Source of the DNA: Alviniconcha marisindica
Taxonomy: Eukaryota; Mollusca; Gastropoda; Provannidae
Reading direction: 5' to 3'
NCBI GenBank assembly: GCA_018857735.1
Contig: JABMCL010000746.1
Location: forward strand, 533,632 to 597,631
Length of the DNA: 64,000 bases
Under the pieces are notes generated by a model. The model made no database searches. It had not been told where the DNA came from and was given only the letters and a program-made list of their open reading frames with translations. Position 1 is the first letter of the stretch, and every line of letters begins with the position of its first letter. Shown here piece by piece: positions 1 through 13,886 of this stretch. The position numbers and the translations under genes were made by a program.

Positions 1-380
1 TCCTTGAACACAACATGGCTCACCTGCCGCCATCACACAAACAATGGCTATCAACAACTTTGCACAGCACAATAGTTTACATGATCACCTAAATGCAACG
101 GAGATCAATACAAAGGCAGCATTTGTCCATGCCCAGTATTGCATTCCAAACACTTGATGCTTTATAAATCATGTTCCCATTGAGGAACAACAAAACACAC
201 AAAACAACAAAACAACACACTTTCTATGTCACACAGTCATGCAGAAACCCTAAGTTTTAACATAGTCTCTATCCAAATACTCTATCAAGTGATGGTCATG
301 TAGCAGTGGACGCAAAAAACAAACAAAAAAACATTAAAAAATCCAAAGAACACAAAAATTATCTAACAGGCTTGACTGAC

Positions 381-562
381 CTTGTCTTTCGCTTTCTCGA
401 TCATGGACTTGGCAGCCTCTATATCATGCAAGCGCTGCTTGTGGTGCAGTATGCGCTTCTGCATGGATCGGCTGTACAGCTTGCGCGACTTGCTTTTCCC
501 ACTGCTGCCACCTGGCCCTGTCCATGAGCCCTGGATGAAGCTCCACCGACTGCTTGGGTTGG
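381..562 (-). CDS. BIRC6: BIRC6 exon 28 (last exon in window)
   Basis: 182 nt with KLYSRSMQKRILHHKQRLHD, the basic helix seen as LYSRKIRKQLVHHKQQL in vertebrates. Donor GTCAGT at 380 shows the gene continues; bases 1-379 are intron with nothing else visible. Confidence 0.94.
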
Positions 563-3500
563 CTAACACAAAACCAGGAAAAAGCATCGTAAGTATTCAG
601 TCAATGTGCCAGGTCTTCACCCACAAGGTGTTGGAGTTTCATGCCATAATACTCAACATATTTGTGATTGTTCTAAACAAACATGTTCTGGGTATGGGCA
701 CTCACACTCACATACCAAGCAGCTTTCTGCTATACAGGGTTATTATCCTCTTTTGTGTATGGCCATCCTAACCAAATGGACTGTTTCAAAAAATGTACCA
801 AGAACAAAAGCACTTCTGGAAATCTGACTGTGAACTTAAAATATTAATCACCCCTCAGCAAATATTTTATCCGTGAATATTACCAAGTTTAAGCATACAC
901 TTACTCTTTCTGACCATGCCACAACAGTTGACCATTCAAAAATAACAGACACCAACGACAGGCCAACACAAACAAGCTGCCCACGCCCTCACCTTCCCTG
1001 TCTCGCTTGCTGCCTTTGTCGGACTCGTCGCTGGCCCCAGGTGACAAAGCGCTGTCCAGGTTGCGACACAGGAAGAGGAGGATCCAGCTGACCAGGCCCA
1101 GGTCCAGGCACCCGGTGGCCTGGGTGGGCATGCCCTGGTTGGCTGTGAGAGGCTGCAGCACGCTGGTCAGCATGCTCAGGAGACTGTCCAGGATGTGCAC
1201 AGAGCTGGGTCCTGTCAGCGCTTTCTGGCTGAGGGCGCTCAGCAGCACAAACACCCTGCAACACAATGTGTAGGTAACAGAAATAAGCTTTTGGCGAGCA
1301 CCCCACAGCTCTTTGGAACCTACCTCAAAATGCTTCATGTTACTTTCATAACAGGCAAATATACAGTTAGGTGCAAACACACTGCTGGGTGGCTTGCTCT
1401 TCATCCACCCACCAAAATGCTTTTTCTGTTGGGTGACATGAGCCTTCCAAATCTATAGTCAAAGAGACAGCAACACACTCACCCCAATGAATCACACGCT
1501 CATACCATCCCCCTATGCCACCATTCCTAGCCTAGCCATCCCATATAATTTATATAATCAAACAACAGTCGTTTCTGTTCTTCAATTAACACATAGAAAC
1601 AACAACAGCTGTTTTCAATCCACACATTTTCCTGATGATGAACTCCATTTAAAGGGTGTCAGCTAAAGTATGGGCTCACCTGTCCTGAGGGAAGACGGCG
1701 CAGTACTCAGAGTGGAAGAACTCTCGCAGAACGTTGCCAAGGAACACCCCCCACCACGGCTGACTGCCACACACCCTCGACAGCAGCAGCCCAGCGCTCA
1801 CCTGGGGCGCAAGCATCACACACGTTTCATTTTCCATTCGCTGTATCCCAAGCTAACCCCAGAGGAGTTATACATGCACGATTCATGAGGAGGTGGATAA
1901 AACATCAAACAAAAGCCCTTTCATGACAGACTCTCAACCCAACAGGGAGACCCGTTTTACACCAGCATGAGAGACCATAAGTGAACGTGCCAAGGCAGCA
2001 GCAGTTTCATGTGGCACCAGCCATGTAACAACCAAATAGCACTGCAAGAACACCACTTTGATGCATATTCAAAAACATGCTATAAAAACTTAGTCACTCA
2101 TTCAGAATCACATGCAACATAAGTACTGTGAGTTTGCTTGAAACTGGAAAATAGCGCTATATAAAAGCAATCAACAATAACAACGCATCGCATGGTGCTT
2201 CTTCTGGGATGGCCATCCCACCACAAGCTGACTGAAGCATGCACTGACCTGAATGCGACGCGAGCCCAGCAGACAGAGGTTTCGAAACAGGCTCTCCGAG
2301 GTGGGTGGGGGTAGGGCCAGGTAGAGTGGGTGTGGGGGCTGGGGCTGGGCCGGGGAGGGTACGGTCAGGGTCAGCAGGGTGTCCAGCAGCCCTTCCACAA
2401 TCACACGCAGCTTGTCTGTTGACGTCTGCTGCAGGCGCAGGCTGAAAGGAGTGTTCTCGTCAGGGCTCGGCGATTTCATGCCTGCACAAACAAAGGGATG
2501 AACAGAACTTGAAGTAGGTCAATACTGACATGTCATACACACAGCCCGTGACCTTCATCACAGTAATGATGATGATCAAACAAGGTCAAAAGTTTACACC
2601 TTCAGAAGGATTCACACAAAACGTTGGGGGGGGGGGGGGGACTCAGTTGGTACAAGAATCCGGAAACCATAAAACACATCAATTTTCCATGAGAGCAGTC
2701 AAGAAGACGTACTACGCAAGCTTACGGACAACCTGTTTCAAACCAAGGTCACAACCCCAAACTAGCGACGCAGATGCTCACCCAAGGCTCTCTGCAGACG
2801 GGCGATGGCTCTCTGAGCCAGGTTGAGCTGGAGCTGCAGCTGAAGACATTCATTGTAGGACTGAACGATCCCCGAATCCTCGTCCGACTTCCTCTGCCCA
2901 CGCTTGAGATAGTACTTGACGTGCGAGGAGACAAACTGAGCGTCAGCAACGGCCGACAGGAGAGAGGACAGGCGTGTGCAGGCCAGACTGTAGCGACACT
3001 GCAGGTCCTCCTGGAGCGACAGGAACACGCCCAGGTTCTGCAACAAGGTCGACTGGCTCACAACTTCCAGCTGCTTGACTGGGGACGTCTGACAGGCGTC
3101 CCCCTTGCCCGAGGCCGAGGCTGCCGAGTAGTTGTGTGTGTCGGCGTACTCCCGCCACTCCCAGGGCAAAATATAGCTGTGTCCATAGAAGGGGCCCAAG
3201 GGAATGCGGGAGCGGGTGGTGCCAGCTCCGTAGCGACCCACCGTTATGATCTGAAAAGTTCAGAATGATTTGTTGGTGATCAAGGCAGTGTCTGATACAC
3301 AACAATGAAACAAGTTGCCGTTATTTCCTCATTTCTTTTTTTGAATCCACAAGCTGCATGACAGTCTTTGTAAATATTCTTTCTTTTCTTTAAAAAAAAA
3401 AGAAAAGAAACAGGTCACAGCTGGAGAGCTAAAACACATTTTTACTTATATATTTTTAGTCCAGCCTTTTTACCATTTAGGCAACGGCTACTTTATAAAA

Positions 3501-6500
3501 TTTGCCTGTACATATGTATTACAGGGGAAAAAACTATTCCCAAGAAACTGTAGGCCAAACTGGCATTATTTACCCCCCCCCCCCCCCCACAACCAAAATA
3601 CTTGTCTTCCAAAACCCACTCACCTTCAGGTATCTGCAGATGGGGGCAGGCATGATGTTGTTCATAACCAGAGTGCGAGTCCCAATGTCAGCAGCCACCA
3701 CCAAGCGCTGCCCATCAATCTCCTCTCCCTGAACCCACACATCGATGGAGAGGGAGGCAAGGTCTCCGCACGCAGGGATGATGATGTCTGTCAGGACGAT
3801 CGCCTTGCCAAAGTCCAAGGTCACAAAGCGACGAGCACCTGCAACAGTCATAGTCTACGTTACAAAGCTGTTCATTATAACATGTTTTTCAAGTTGATGT
3901 GGCAAAAAGAGAGAGATCTCTTCAAAGCTCAAATGTATATTATTATGAACTTACCTTCAGCTGTTGCCTCGCTACATGTAATGTTTTGACAGAAAGGGTT
4001 CAGTAAATGGCAAAAGTAATCCTGCTCCAGCAGCTGAATATACCTTATAGTGGCCTCTTGTAGTCCTGCACATCACGACATAATCCCCCCCATAACCTCA
4101 GTCTTGGGAAAACTAAACCAATCTTTCACGACACATTCAACTTACCCCCACAATCACCTTTCCAGGTAGATGTAGTTACAGACAAAAGTCTTCACTCATT
4201 TGAAAGCCACCTACGAGCCAAGGCAAACCCAGGTTAAAAAAGAAATCTGAACAGTTTCTGACCTGAATGCATTCTCTCAATCACCATCACTTGGTCAGGG
4301 GGTGGTTGCAGCAGAGAGTGTGTCTGAGAGAACGGGATTGCTTTCTGGGCAGCCTGCTGCTGCTGCTGCTGCTGAGCTGGCCCTGATGATGGAGCATTGG
4401 TGGAAGATGCTGCCTCTTTTCCATGGGTCGGGCACTCCATAAAGGTGGAAACTGGCGGGGCCGGAGGTTGGATACCTTGTGTGCTTGTGATGACATTGAC
4501 TGACATATGGATTGGAGGAAGAGGTGGAGGAACAGGGGGTGGGTGCACCTGTTTTGTCTGAAAAATAAAAGCAAACGCTCAGTACACTCACAATCAAACT
4601 GGAGTTTTTCTGACTCTCCCAAACAAATTGTTAAGCTGTCAGCAATAATCTAAAGCCAGCATGAATGTGTGATCCTTAACAGAGGTCCCATTTTTATAGC
4701 TTTCTTGCAGCCTTCAAAATGGGTCCAAATCATTCAAACCAGTGTTAATATGTACACCACAACAGAGGTCACTTCTGTGAGGAGTTTCAAGCAACATGTG
4801 TAAACACCAACTGAAAATAAAAAACAAATATAACTTGCTGAAGCAGAGAAGGACAAGTATCTCCCTTAAAAATAAGTTAAATTTATTCAAATCATAATGT
4901 GCATTATTACGTTCACAGATATAATTTTTTAAATCTAAAACTTGAACAAAACTGGATTCAAACGTGTCAAAAACACACACTTTTAGGTGACCTTTCCGAT
5001 GCCACTGTGCCCTTCAAAGTCAATGAAGATGACAATCTCACCTGCGAATGCCATCCAGCTCAAAACAACAACCTGCAGCAGCCCACGCCCAGGAAATGAG
5101 AGCAAGCAACAAAGCCCAGAGTTCCCTCTCACCTCGATGGCCTTGTTGACATGGTCACTGATCAGCTGGTGGATCTGCTTGTAGCCAGGGTGAAGCTGCT
5201 TGGCGTACATCTGCGCAAGCTTCTTCAGCGAATCCGCCATCACCAGTCCGGAAGAGGACCCGGTGCCGGTGGCTCCTCCGCCGACAGGGGTGGCTCCCCC
5301 CACACCCAGCAGAGTGGACGGGGTGGGATCGTCAAAGCCCAAGGTACCCATGCTGAGTGGGACGGTGTTCAGGGTGGGGGCTGTGCCGCTGCTGGGGGGG
5401 TGCACTGCGGCATCCATGCGCTCCACGCGGGTTCCGTCGGATGTGGCGTGACAGGTGAAGGTCAGAGGCTCCACCTCCAGCAGCCCGAGGACATGATTGC
5501 GAAGAAACTCCACCTGTGGATGGTTAGTATAAATACGGTGTGGATGTGAAAACGTGTTGTTGTTTTTGATGTGTGTGATGTTTTTGTTTATTCACGATAT
5601 CAAATATAACACAATTCTAGAACATATGTCAGTGCACCTGGAACATACGTCAGTGCACCTGTTCAAAAGTACTCCTGTTCCCACATTGGATAACAGACAT
5701 ATACAAATATAGATGAACAGTTTATGCATATTATACAAAATGGATGGGAAAACTTTATCAAGGACACATCTGATGAGTAAGCTGCAAAATGAAACTAAAA
5801 TATCTACTGTGGCTGAGCAGAAGCTGCATTCAGTGCAGCAGACAAATACTGACATCAGGATCACTGGTACAAATGCATGGCCAACAGCAACAGACATAAT
5901 CACTGCCACTAATGTCCTATGATTACTAAAATCTGAAACAGAACAAGGCCTAGAGCACTCATGCTGAACTAACTCCTTTGTGCACTGATCTTATTATTAC
6001 TAACCTGGGAACATCCAGACTTTTCCAGTGGTGTGTTCAACATCTCAAAGAGATCCGGTTCCTCCCGACTCTGCCCACCAACGCCACTGGAACTGATGCC
6101 GCCACCATTGGTGGTGGCGCCAGCTGCCACAGGGGGCACTGCATTGCCAGCGATGGGCCCCCCAAACGTGCTGGTGGACTTGGCCGCAGCCGAGGCATAG
6201 GAAGAGGGAGGGGCTGGGGGTTGGCGCAGGTTGTGGGGCAGCTCCACATCAAACATGTCAACTTCAAAGGGATTCCCATACAACCCATACCTGCAAAAAT
6301 CGACAGGAAATCACTTCAGAGACGCATAAAAAGCAACAACTTTAAAAAAAAAAATGTTTATATAACACGGATACACTGCAGTGATCAAAGCAATCAACTA
6401 GCAAAAAAAACAAGAAAAAAAACGAGAAAAAGTCAATAAACCCAAAAGTCAGATGTCTCTTGCAACCAATATCAAATAAGAGACAAATTTCCATGTATGA

Positions 6501-9500
6501 TTTTAGCATGGACAATACTCTTATCTTGTATATATATACCAAAGGGGAATCAACTGATGGGCTACTATCAACACTAGCACACCTGGTCTTGAGCAGAGCA
6601 TGATGGGGCAACATGTTGCGATGGTACTGGGCTGCCACAGCGTTCAGCATGTCAGTGGCAGCGCGGGCCACAAGTGAGGCGTCCATGCATTTGACACGGT
6701 TCAGTAGTGTGAAGAACCACTTCATGGACCCAGCAGAGCTGCAGTTCACCAGCAGGGGCAGGCACTCCACCTGGGCCTGAAGCAGTTGGAAACTGAAGGA
6801 TGGGGCCAGGTCAAGGTCATCTGACAGCTTGGCATACCTGTGCAGAAAAAAAAGAGAACCAGCAGGATTAGATGTGCACTGTTAGAGGTTTGCATCATTG
6901 CTCAACATCCTAGTTCATTATTTCTCTGGGGTTTTCCTCCACCTTTTTTTACTGTCTCTCTTCCTGCCAGCATACCCGCATGCCCCCCTACCTCCCAATC
7001 CCTTCCCCCCACTCTATTTGTTAGCATTCTGTAGGTTCATTCAGTGTCATCGGCAACCATTTCCCTCCACTTGTACACACTGTCCTACATACAAGTAAAG
7101 TGTTCATCTGCCATGCTGGCAGCTGCATTCCAACTTCAGGATCTCGGCACCAGTAAAAATGCACTAAAAGGTGGATGAGGAATTTCTGGCCTGGCAACAC
7201 AAGCATTTCTTAAATCATCAGTTTCACACCAAATTTTCCCCACTGTCGAGTACTAACAAAACAACCTGGGAAAAGCATCAACTTATCAAGTGCACAGAAC
7301 CTGATCCTTGATCACAGCTTCAACAGACCAAATCATGCTTGAAGCTAAAGCCGACTCAAAGGAACTCACTCAATGCAGAGAGCCAGGAGGCGAGCACACT
7401 TCTGAGCAGTGGTGCGAGAGGCATCGATGAAGCACGACTTGATGAGATCCTTCAGGTACGGCTGGCTGGTCACAACCAGGCACTGGGTCTCACTCCTGAA
7501 AGGAGGATCAATATGGTGGTGACCAACTCATGACAGGTCAAAGCTGTGCTTGCTCGTTCAAATCTCTCTCTCTCCCTCTAGTACAGACTGTTCTTGCTGG
7601 TTCAAATCTATTTGCTCTAGTACAGAATGCTGCTGCTCATCTGCATCTTACTGCTGCTGTTTATGGTTAGGCATTACTCCAAAGCAAAATTAGGAAATAT
7701 ATGATCAAGCATTACTATTGTCTACAAGAACCTGTACCCAAATGTGGGCCTCAAACCATCAGGTGTACAACAACAATAAATCATTTCAATCCGATGCTGT
7801 ATCCACCAATGAACAGAAGAATCCTTGTATTTCATCAGTTGATCTAATAACTTCTCATAATAAGCTTACACCACAAAACCTCCATGAACCTGTTCTTGAG
7901 GAATGGTCAAAAACAAGACAACACACAGCATTTCCTGATATATGCAAAAAACTGATTAAAAAAATAAAATAAATATCAAGTTGCAGGTTGATGACAAATA
8001 GTTCAATAAATAAATGGCATCAGAAAGTTTCTCATTTTTCATCAAAATCTGGGCAAGCATTACTTTAGAAGGCCATGTTAACTACCTTGAAATACTAAAG
8101 AACTGATGGCAGTAACCTCAAAATTCCTGTTACCATCAAACCACAAGAAATAAACATAACTTAGTTAACTATGTTCAACAGCAACTCTCCTGTGTTCCAA
8201 ATAAAGCAAGACCCCCACCCCTGTCATGGTCTCACAAGACAATGAGGGGTTTTCAGCAGAGGTTTACCTACATGGTGTTATGAGCAAACAGATCTACAAA
8301 AACCTTTTTCTTTTAAAGGCCCAAAAGCTGAAAACAAAACAAATAAAACCCAACATATCCATATCCCCAAAAAGACCTCTAAAAATAAAAATAAAATTAA
8401 ATTTAAAAAAACGGACCTTTTATTGGGGTCATTTGCTTGGATGGCACCAATCCACAGCAGAATGTCCAAGGCCAGGTTCTGGAAATGTTCGGCGTTCATC
8501 CCCTGCAGGTCTGTCGGGGGGCAGGTCACACCACTCAGCAGCCTCTCGTGGAAGCTGACAGTCTCCAGCATGGCGTTGCGCTGCTGCCGCTCCCTGGGCA
8601 CCGATGTTCTCTTGAACTTACGCACGGTGACCGACAGTTCAGCCAGCCAGTCACAGCCCTTGATGTCAGTCAGCTTCTGCTTGGGTGCTGATGCCGCCAG
8701 TCTTTCAACCGCGGAAGGGACAGCTCCTGTGCTGGACACGTTCTCGAACAGGCATTTGATGGTCTTGTACTCCAAGTGAGAGGAGCTCTTCTTCTTGCCC
8801 TCCTGAAACAGCAGAATCTTCTTCATGTCCTCCAGAATGTTATACTTCTTCCGTTTCTCCCTCTTCTCTGGTCTCTTCTCCTGCTTCCCTTTTCTCTTCT
8901 GAGTTCCGAAAAGAGCAGAATGACATTGACATCAGGATTAGAGAAATATAGGTACTGGTGTACTCGAGGACGAGGGAGAGTGGGGGGGACATAATGCAGA
9001 GAAAAAACACACACAAAAAACAGACACACAAAGCAGTAACCACTTTCTCTTTTGGCTAGTAATTTGCAACACATTCCTGGGGCAAACTTTAGGCAAATCA
9101 TACAAACATACAGCATAAACATTGCATTTTCCCATTCAAACCTATTCCTGCCTCTCTGTGTCACTGTACACAGTTCTGAAAGTATTTTCAAATGCTTTCA
9201 ACCACCTTAGACGCATGGCCACATCATAACCATAAGTGAGATGTCATGCCACCATTAAGCCTTCTGTCCGAATAGTTATTTCATAATTATCTTTTGTGAC
9301 TGGTCAAATGTTTCCCAGTCACATTATGGACCCAGTGAAAAGATGGCAGAGACAAATACTTTGGTTGCTTCTGGCAGTTGGGCATGAATAGAGATGTGGA
9401 GCACACTTCCAGATCAAGTTTAATTACATAATTAAGACTAACTCACCTTAAGCACAGTCTAATTAATTTGGTCGACTGTGATGAAGTGAGGAAGAGGCGC

Positions 9501-12500
9501 AAAGCTCTCATGGGATCAGATTCCCCTAGGAATCATGGGAGATAAAATGCAAACAAAAGTGAACCTCACACAAGTTGTATTTGGGATGCAATCAAACTTG
9601 TTGTCTCTACTGCACAACACAGAGCATGGATACAGGTATGCTTATTACAGCATTCAGTTTGGGTTCACGCTAAGATCCCCGCTGATTTCCCCACCTTGTG
9701 CGTCAAGAGTTCACACACAGACCCTGACACTGATGGTTGTTCCCCCCCCACTCCTGCTGGACAGCACCACTTCCCTCCCAGACACCTACTTTTTCAGTCT
9801 TTTCATCGGAGGAGGAAGCGGAAGTCCCTTTGGCACTGGAGCCGGCAGAATCATCCTTGTTCTTGAATCCTTTGAGGTGGAGCAGAAGGGAGCGGGGCTT
9901 GGAGTTGAGTAGCTTGGGGCTAGCCAGAGACGCCAGGCCACCGTTTCCTGACAAGCAGTTCCCCAGTTTCATCGGCCCACAGAGGATCTCAGCATTGTTC
10001 TTGTGGAGAAAGGCGGGATCCTGCAAACCAATTTGTGCCATCAAAATATGCCGGTGACAGCAGAGGATGCGTTAAAATAAAGAGGCAAGTAAGCAGGGAA
10101 CAGCACAACTGTACTGCCTCATTATGCCCTGCCAGTTGCTTTCACAACATACTGAATGATACAGATAAGCGACACGGCCAGATCTGGATAGGCACAAGAG
10201 TAGTCAGTTACGAAGCCATTCAAACATAATGTGCACTAATACTTGAAAACAACGTGGTTACACCAAGTTACAGCAAGCAATTTTCAACTCTAATACTAAT
10301 TGGAAACTTCAGCAATAATGCTCAAACACTGCGGCATGCAATTCCTTCTTCACACTGACAGCACACGGCTGTTCCCAGAGGCCTGTTTAGTTGGAGCAAG
10401 GCTGGTCTATTTTGGGCGTTGGTCAGCACCAATACCCTAGAATCTAGGTCAGCTGTGAAGGTGGCCCCACTTGAGATACGGATAGCTTAGTGGTCCTGGT
10501 GTGGACATGCTGCTGCAGCTGCCAGCAGTAAATTATACAGCTATCTTTTACCCCCTCCCTTCCCCAGCGACATTTTACCACAGAGTTGGACAGCAGACCA
10601 TTGTAAAACTCTTATTTTGAAGTTTACATGGACACCAAACATGCTTGGTACAATAGTTTTAGTTTTCATTCAGCAACAAATCCATTTAGTGCAAAACAAC
10701 AAACTGTGCATGGTACACACACAAAAAGTATGAAGTACACAACGACATTGTGAGGTGCACAGACTTTTCTGAGGAAAACAACATGCATACATTACAACAT
10801 TAATATATCCACTACAAGAAACCTTCACTTAAAACTGGGCTACACTCTCCAGAAACTCCCAAGGTGGGGTGTAAATAATACTCCATTTTGGCAACAGAGC
10901 AATTTCATGCAAACTATTGGACTGTAGAGAGTAGTTGGTACACACATGAAAGGTTTGAAAGACACCAACAATGTGAGGTGCATAGACTTTTCTCAGCAAA
11001 ACAACTTACATACATCACAACATCAATATATCCACTACAGAAAATCTTCCCTTAAAATCAGGCCCCACTCTCCAGAAGCCCCCCAGAGTGTGTAAACAAC
11101 CTACACATGTGGCAATCCAGCCAAGTGGAAAGTGAGAGGGCAGCCGGCTAGTACTGACCACAGCTGGTACAGACCTAGATTCCACTGACAGCAGATGTGC
11201 GTGGGGAGCTAAAAATAGCTCAGCCAGTGAGCAGCTAAAGCACCCGATTTGAAGCCTAGGGAACAGCCATGAGCACTATAATAGAAAGAATCTTGATTCA
11301 TAGCACTCTAATAACAGGTGATTCTTTACAATGACACGACTAGCACAAAAAAACATCTCTTTCCTCATCATGGTCCAACACAGCTATGCTTGAGACCCCC
11401 CCCCCCCCCCCCCCCAACCAAACAGCCAACAATCCAGCTGCACTGAAGAGGAGTTAGGCATACAGTAATATTTACCAGCACATAGTTGACATTCTCCTTG
11501 TCTTCAGCATCGCTTTTGCCCACTTTGGCTTCTTTGTCTGCTGGGGTTTGTATGTGGCGCCCCATGCTGCCAATGTTCTGCTTGAGCAAAGTCACCTGAA
11601 ACCCACACACAGCACAGACACTCAACACACACACACGTGTACTTACAGCAGAGGCTGGGTGCAAACAGTATAAGCAGTCAATGGTCACTCATTACCCTAC
11701 CCCCCCCCCCCTAAAAACAAACAAAAAAAACACCATTACCCTCAACCCCCCCCCAAAAAAACACACCCACACACAACAAAATGCAAAGCCAATCCACTCA
11801 AGAGCTGAGAATGTCACCAACACACAGATGCAGAATGACAGTTCAGCATCATACCCTTCTTCTTCCTTCCATCTCGTTGACCAACTTCAACACACTGAAG
11901 ATTACTGTCAGTAGTCACCCAACCGCATTCACAAAGCTCAAAAAATAGGAAAAAATAGGTAGGTGGGGGAAGGAACCTCACCTCAATGTTGGGTGCTGTG
12001 GTGCAGAGGGGGTGGAGGGTAAACTTGAGGTCCACATGTCCCACACAGCACGGCTTGGGCAGCACAATTTCAAACAGGTGGTCATCCCAGGTGGACCTGG
12101 AAAGAGTGCAGTTCAGTGGTGAACGCTTGCTAACAAAGACATGACAAGCAGAACCATCTCTTTTTCCTCCCTTGTTTTAGGTCTCTATTTCTTTCTTTTG
12201 GTCACATGGATCAGCTTTTGTTTCAAATAATCCCCCCCCCCCCCTCCCAATTTTATTAGCTCACAAATACAACAAAAACATTAACACAGCACCACAATTC
12301 TTCTGCAGATTAAGTCTGAACATAATTTATCACTGCACAAAGTGATAGCAGCTTGCTAACTCTTCCCAACGCCACAATCAACAAAACTCAGTTAGCTAAG
12401 TATACGTTTCACAACCCAAGAAGATTACATGACACCAACCCATTCTGTGTGAGCTTCCATGTGCGAGTGTGCTGAGTGGCCTCCCCTTGCTGCTGCAGAT

Positions 12501-13824
12501 GTTGTGGATGGCGGCGCTGTTGCTGCTCCTGCTGAATTTCTGACCAACAGGGGGGTACGGTGGCTGTGAAGCGAGGCATCAGGTTCTCAAACTGTGTCAG
12601 GCTGTGAAGGGCTGTCAGCGTCTCGGGCACCAGCACCCCCGTGGCCAAGTAGACACCTGGCAGGACAGAAATGACAGAATGTAAATATTTGTGTTTGTGT
12701 GCACCACTCTGTGTGTATGTGTATGTGTGTGCGTGAACTGTCACTTATCTTAGGCTTCATGGGCATGCCACACATACTAGACGAAAATACGGAACTGCAA
12801 GCATCTTCACCATCCAGATTCAGTCACCTTTGCAGACAATGTAACACCCCCCACCCCACCCTTCTTTTGCTTTCAGACTGATGCTGAAAATCTGAAGAAA
12901 AAAATGTACACACCAGACCACTAAGCCCATGTTCACTCAGCTTGAGTGTTATCTAGCAACAGGTCTTAAGACTTTCATCACAGCAGCACTACAGGCAAGT
13001 ACGTGTAGTTTAATAAGGATCTGCTACAGACAGGCTGAAACTGCTGTAAAACTAGTCATATGCCAGCAACGGCATCAAAAGTGATCATTTCCAGAAGGTC
13101 ATGCTCCACTACCCATTACTGTACACCTGTCCTTCTCACCTGCAGGAACTTTCCCAGGGGACCCTTCAAATGCATCATCATCCACCAATCCCTTCTTGTT
13201 TTCCCCAGTATCCTGGGAGGCCAGTGTCTTGCTGATGGCGCCCTCTCCGGATCTGGACTGGCTGCCCTCCACACCTTGCTGCTGGTTCACCTGGTAGAAC
13301 TTCAGCTTCCCACTCCAGGTACACATACACAGACGCTCAATCCCTGGAACCACCAAAAGGAAGCCCTCATTATATATACATATAGTCACTGCTAGTTAAG
13401 TTCAACTCTTCTGCCATCCAAATAATTATATCAAGTTACATTTACCTGGAAATTGCACTTATTCACTTCAGCCTTGTATATTTAAATAAATGATACAGAT
13501 GTCCCAATGAACACAGACAAGCACCCCAGGAGTTTTCCTGTGTCAAACTGTTGATGACATTTTGTTATGGTCTGATGTATAATGATAACTGCCTCTTCCA
13601 AAGCATCTCATACACTGGTCTGTCCGCAAATGTTAAAATATCTGTCAACAAATTCCAAAGCATCGTCCCCCATTGAGCAACAGCCCTCTTCCTTCCAACT
13701 CCAACCTATCTAGCAAAAGCCATCTGAGGGTGTCACAATCATGAAATTCCACATTCACAGTGGATGACTGACCTATGCTCCCATTTTATTACATGAGTCA
13801 ATCTGTCAGTTCTTTCAAATCTTC

Positions 13825-13886
<62 letters not shown>

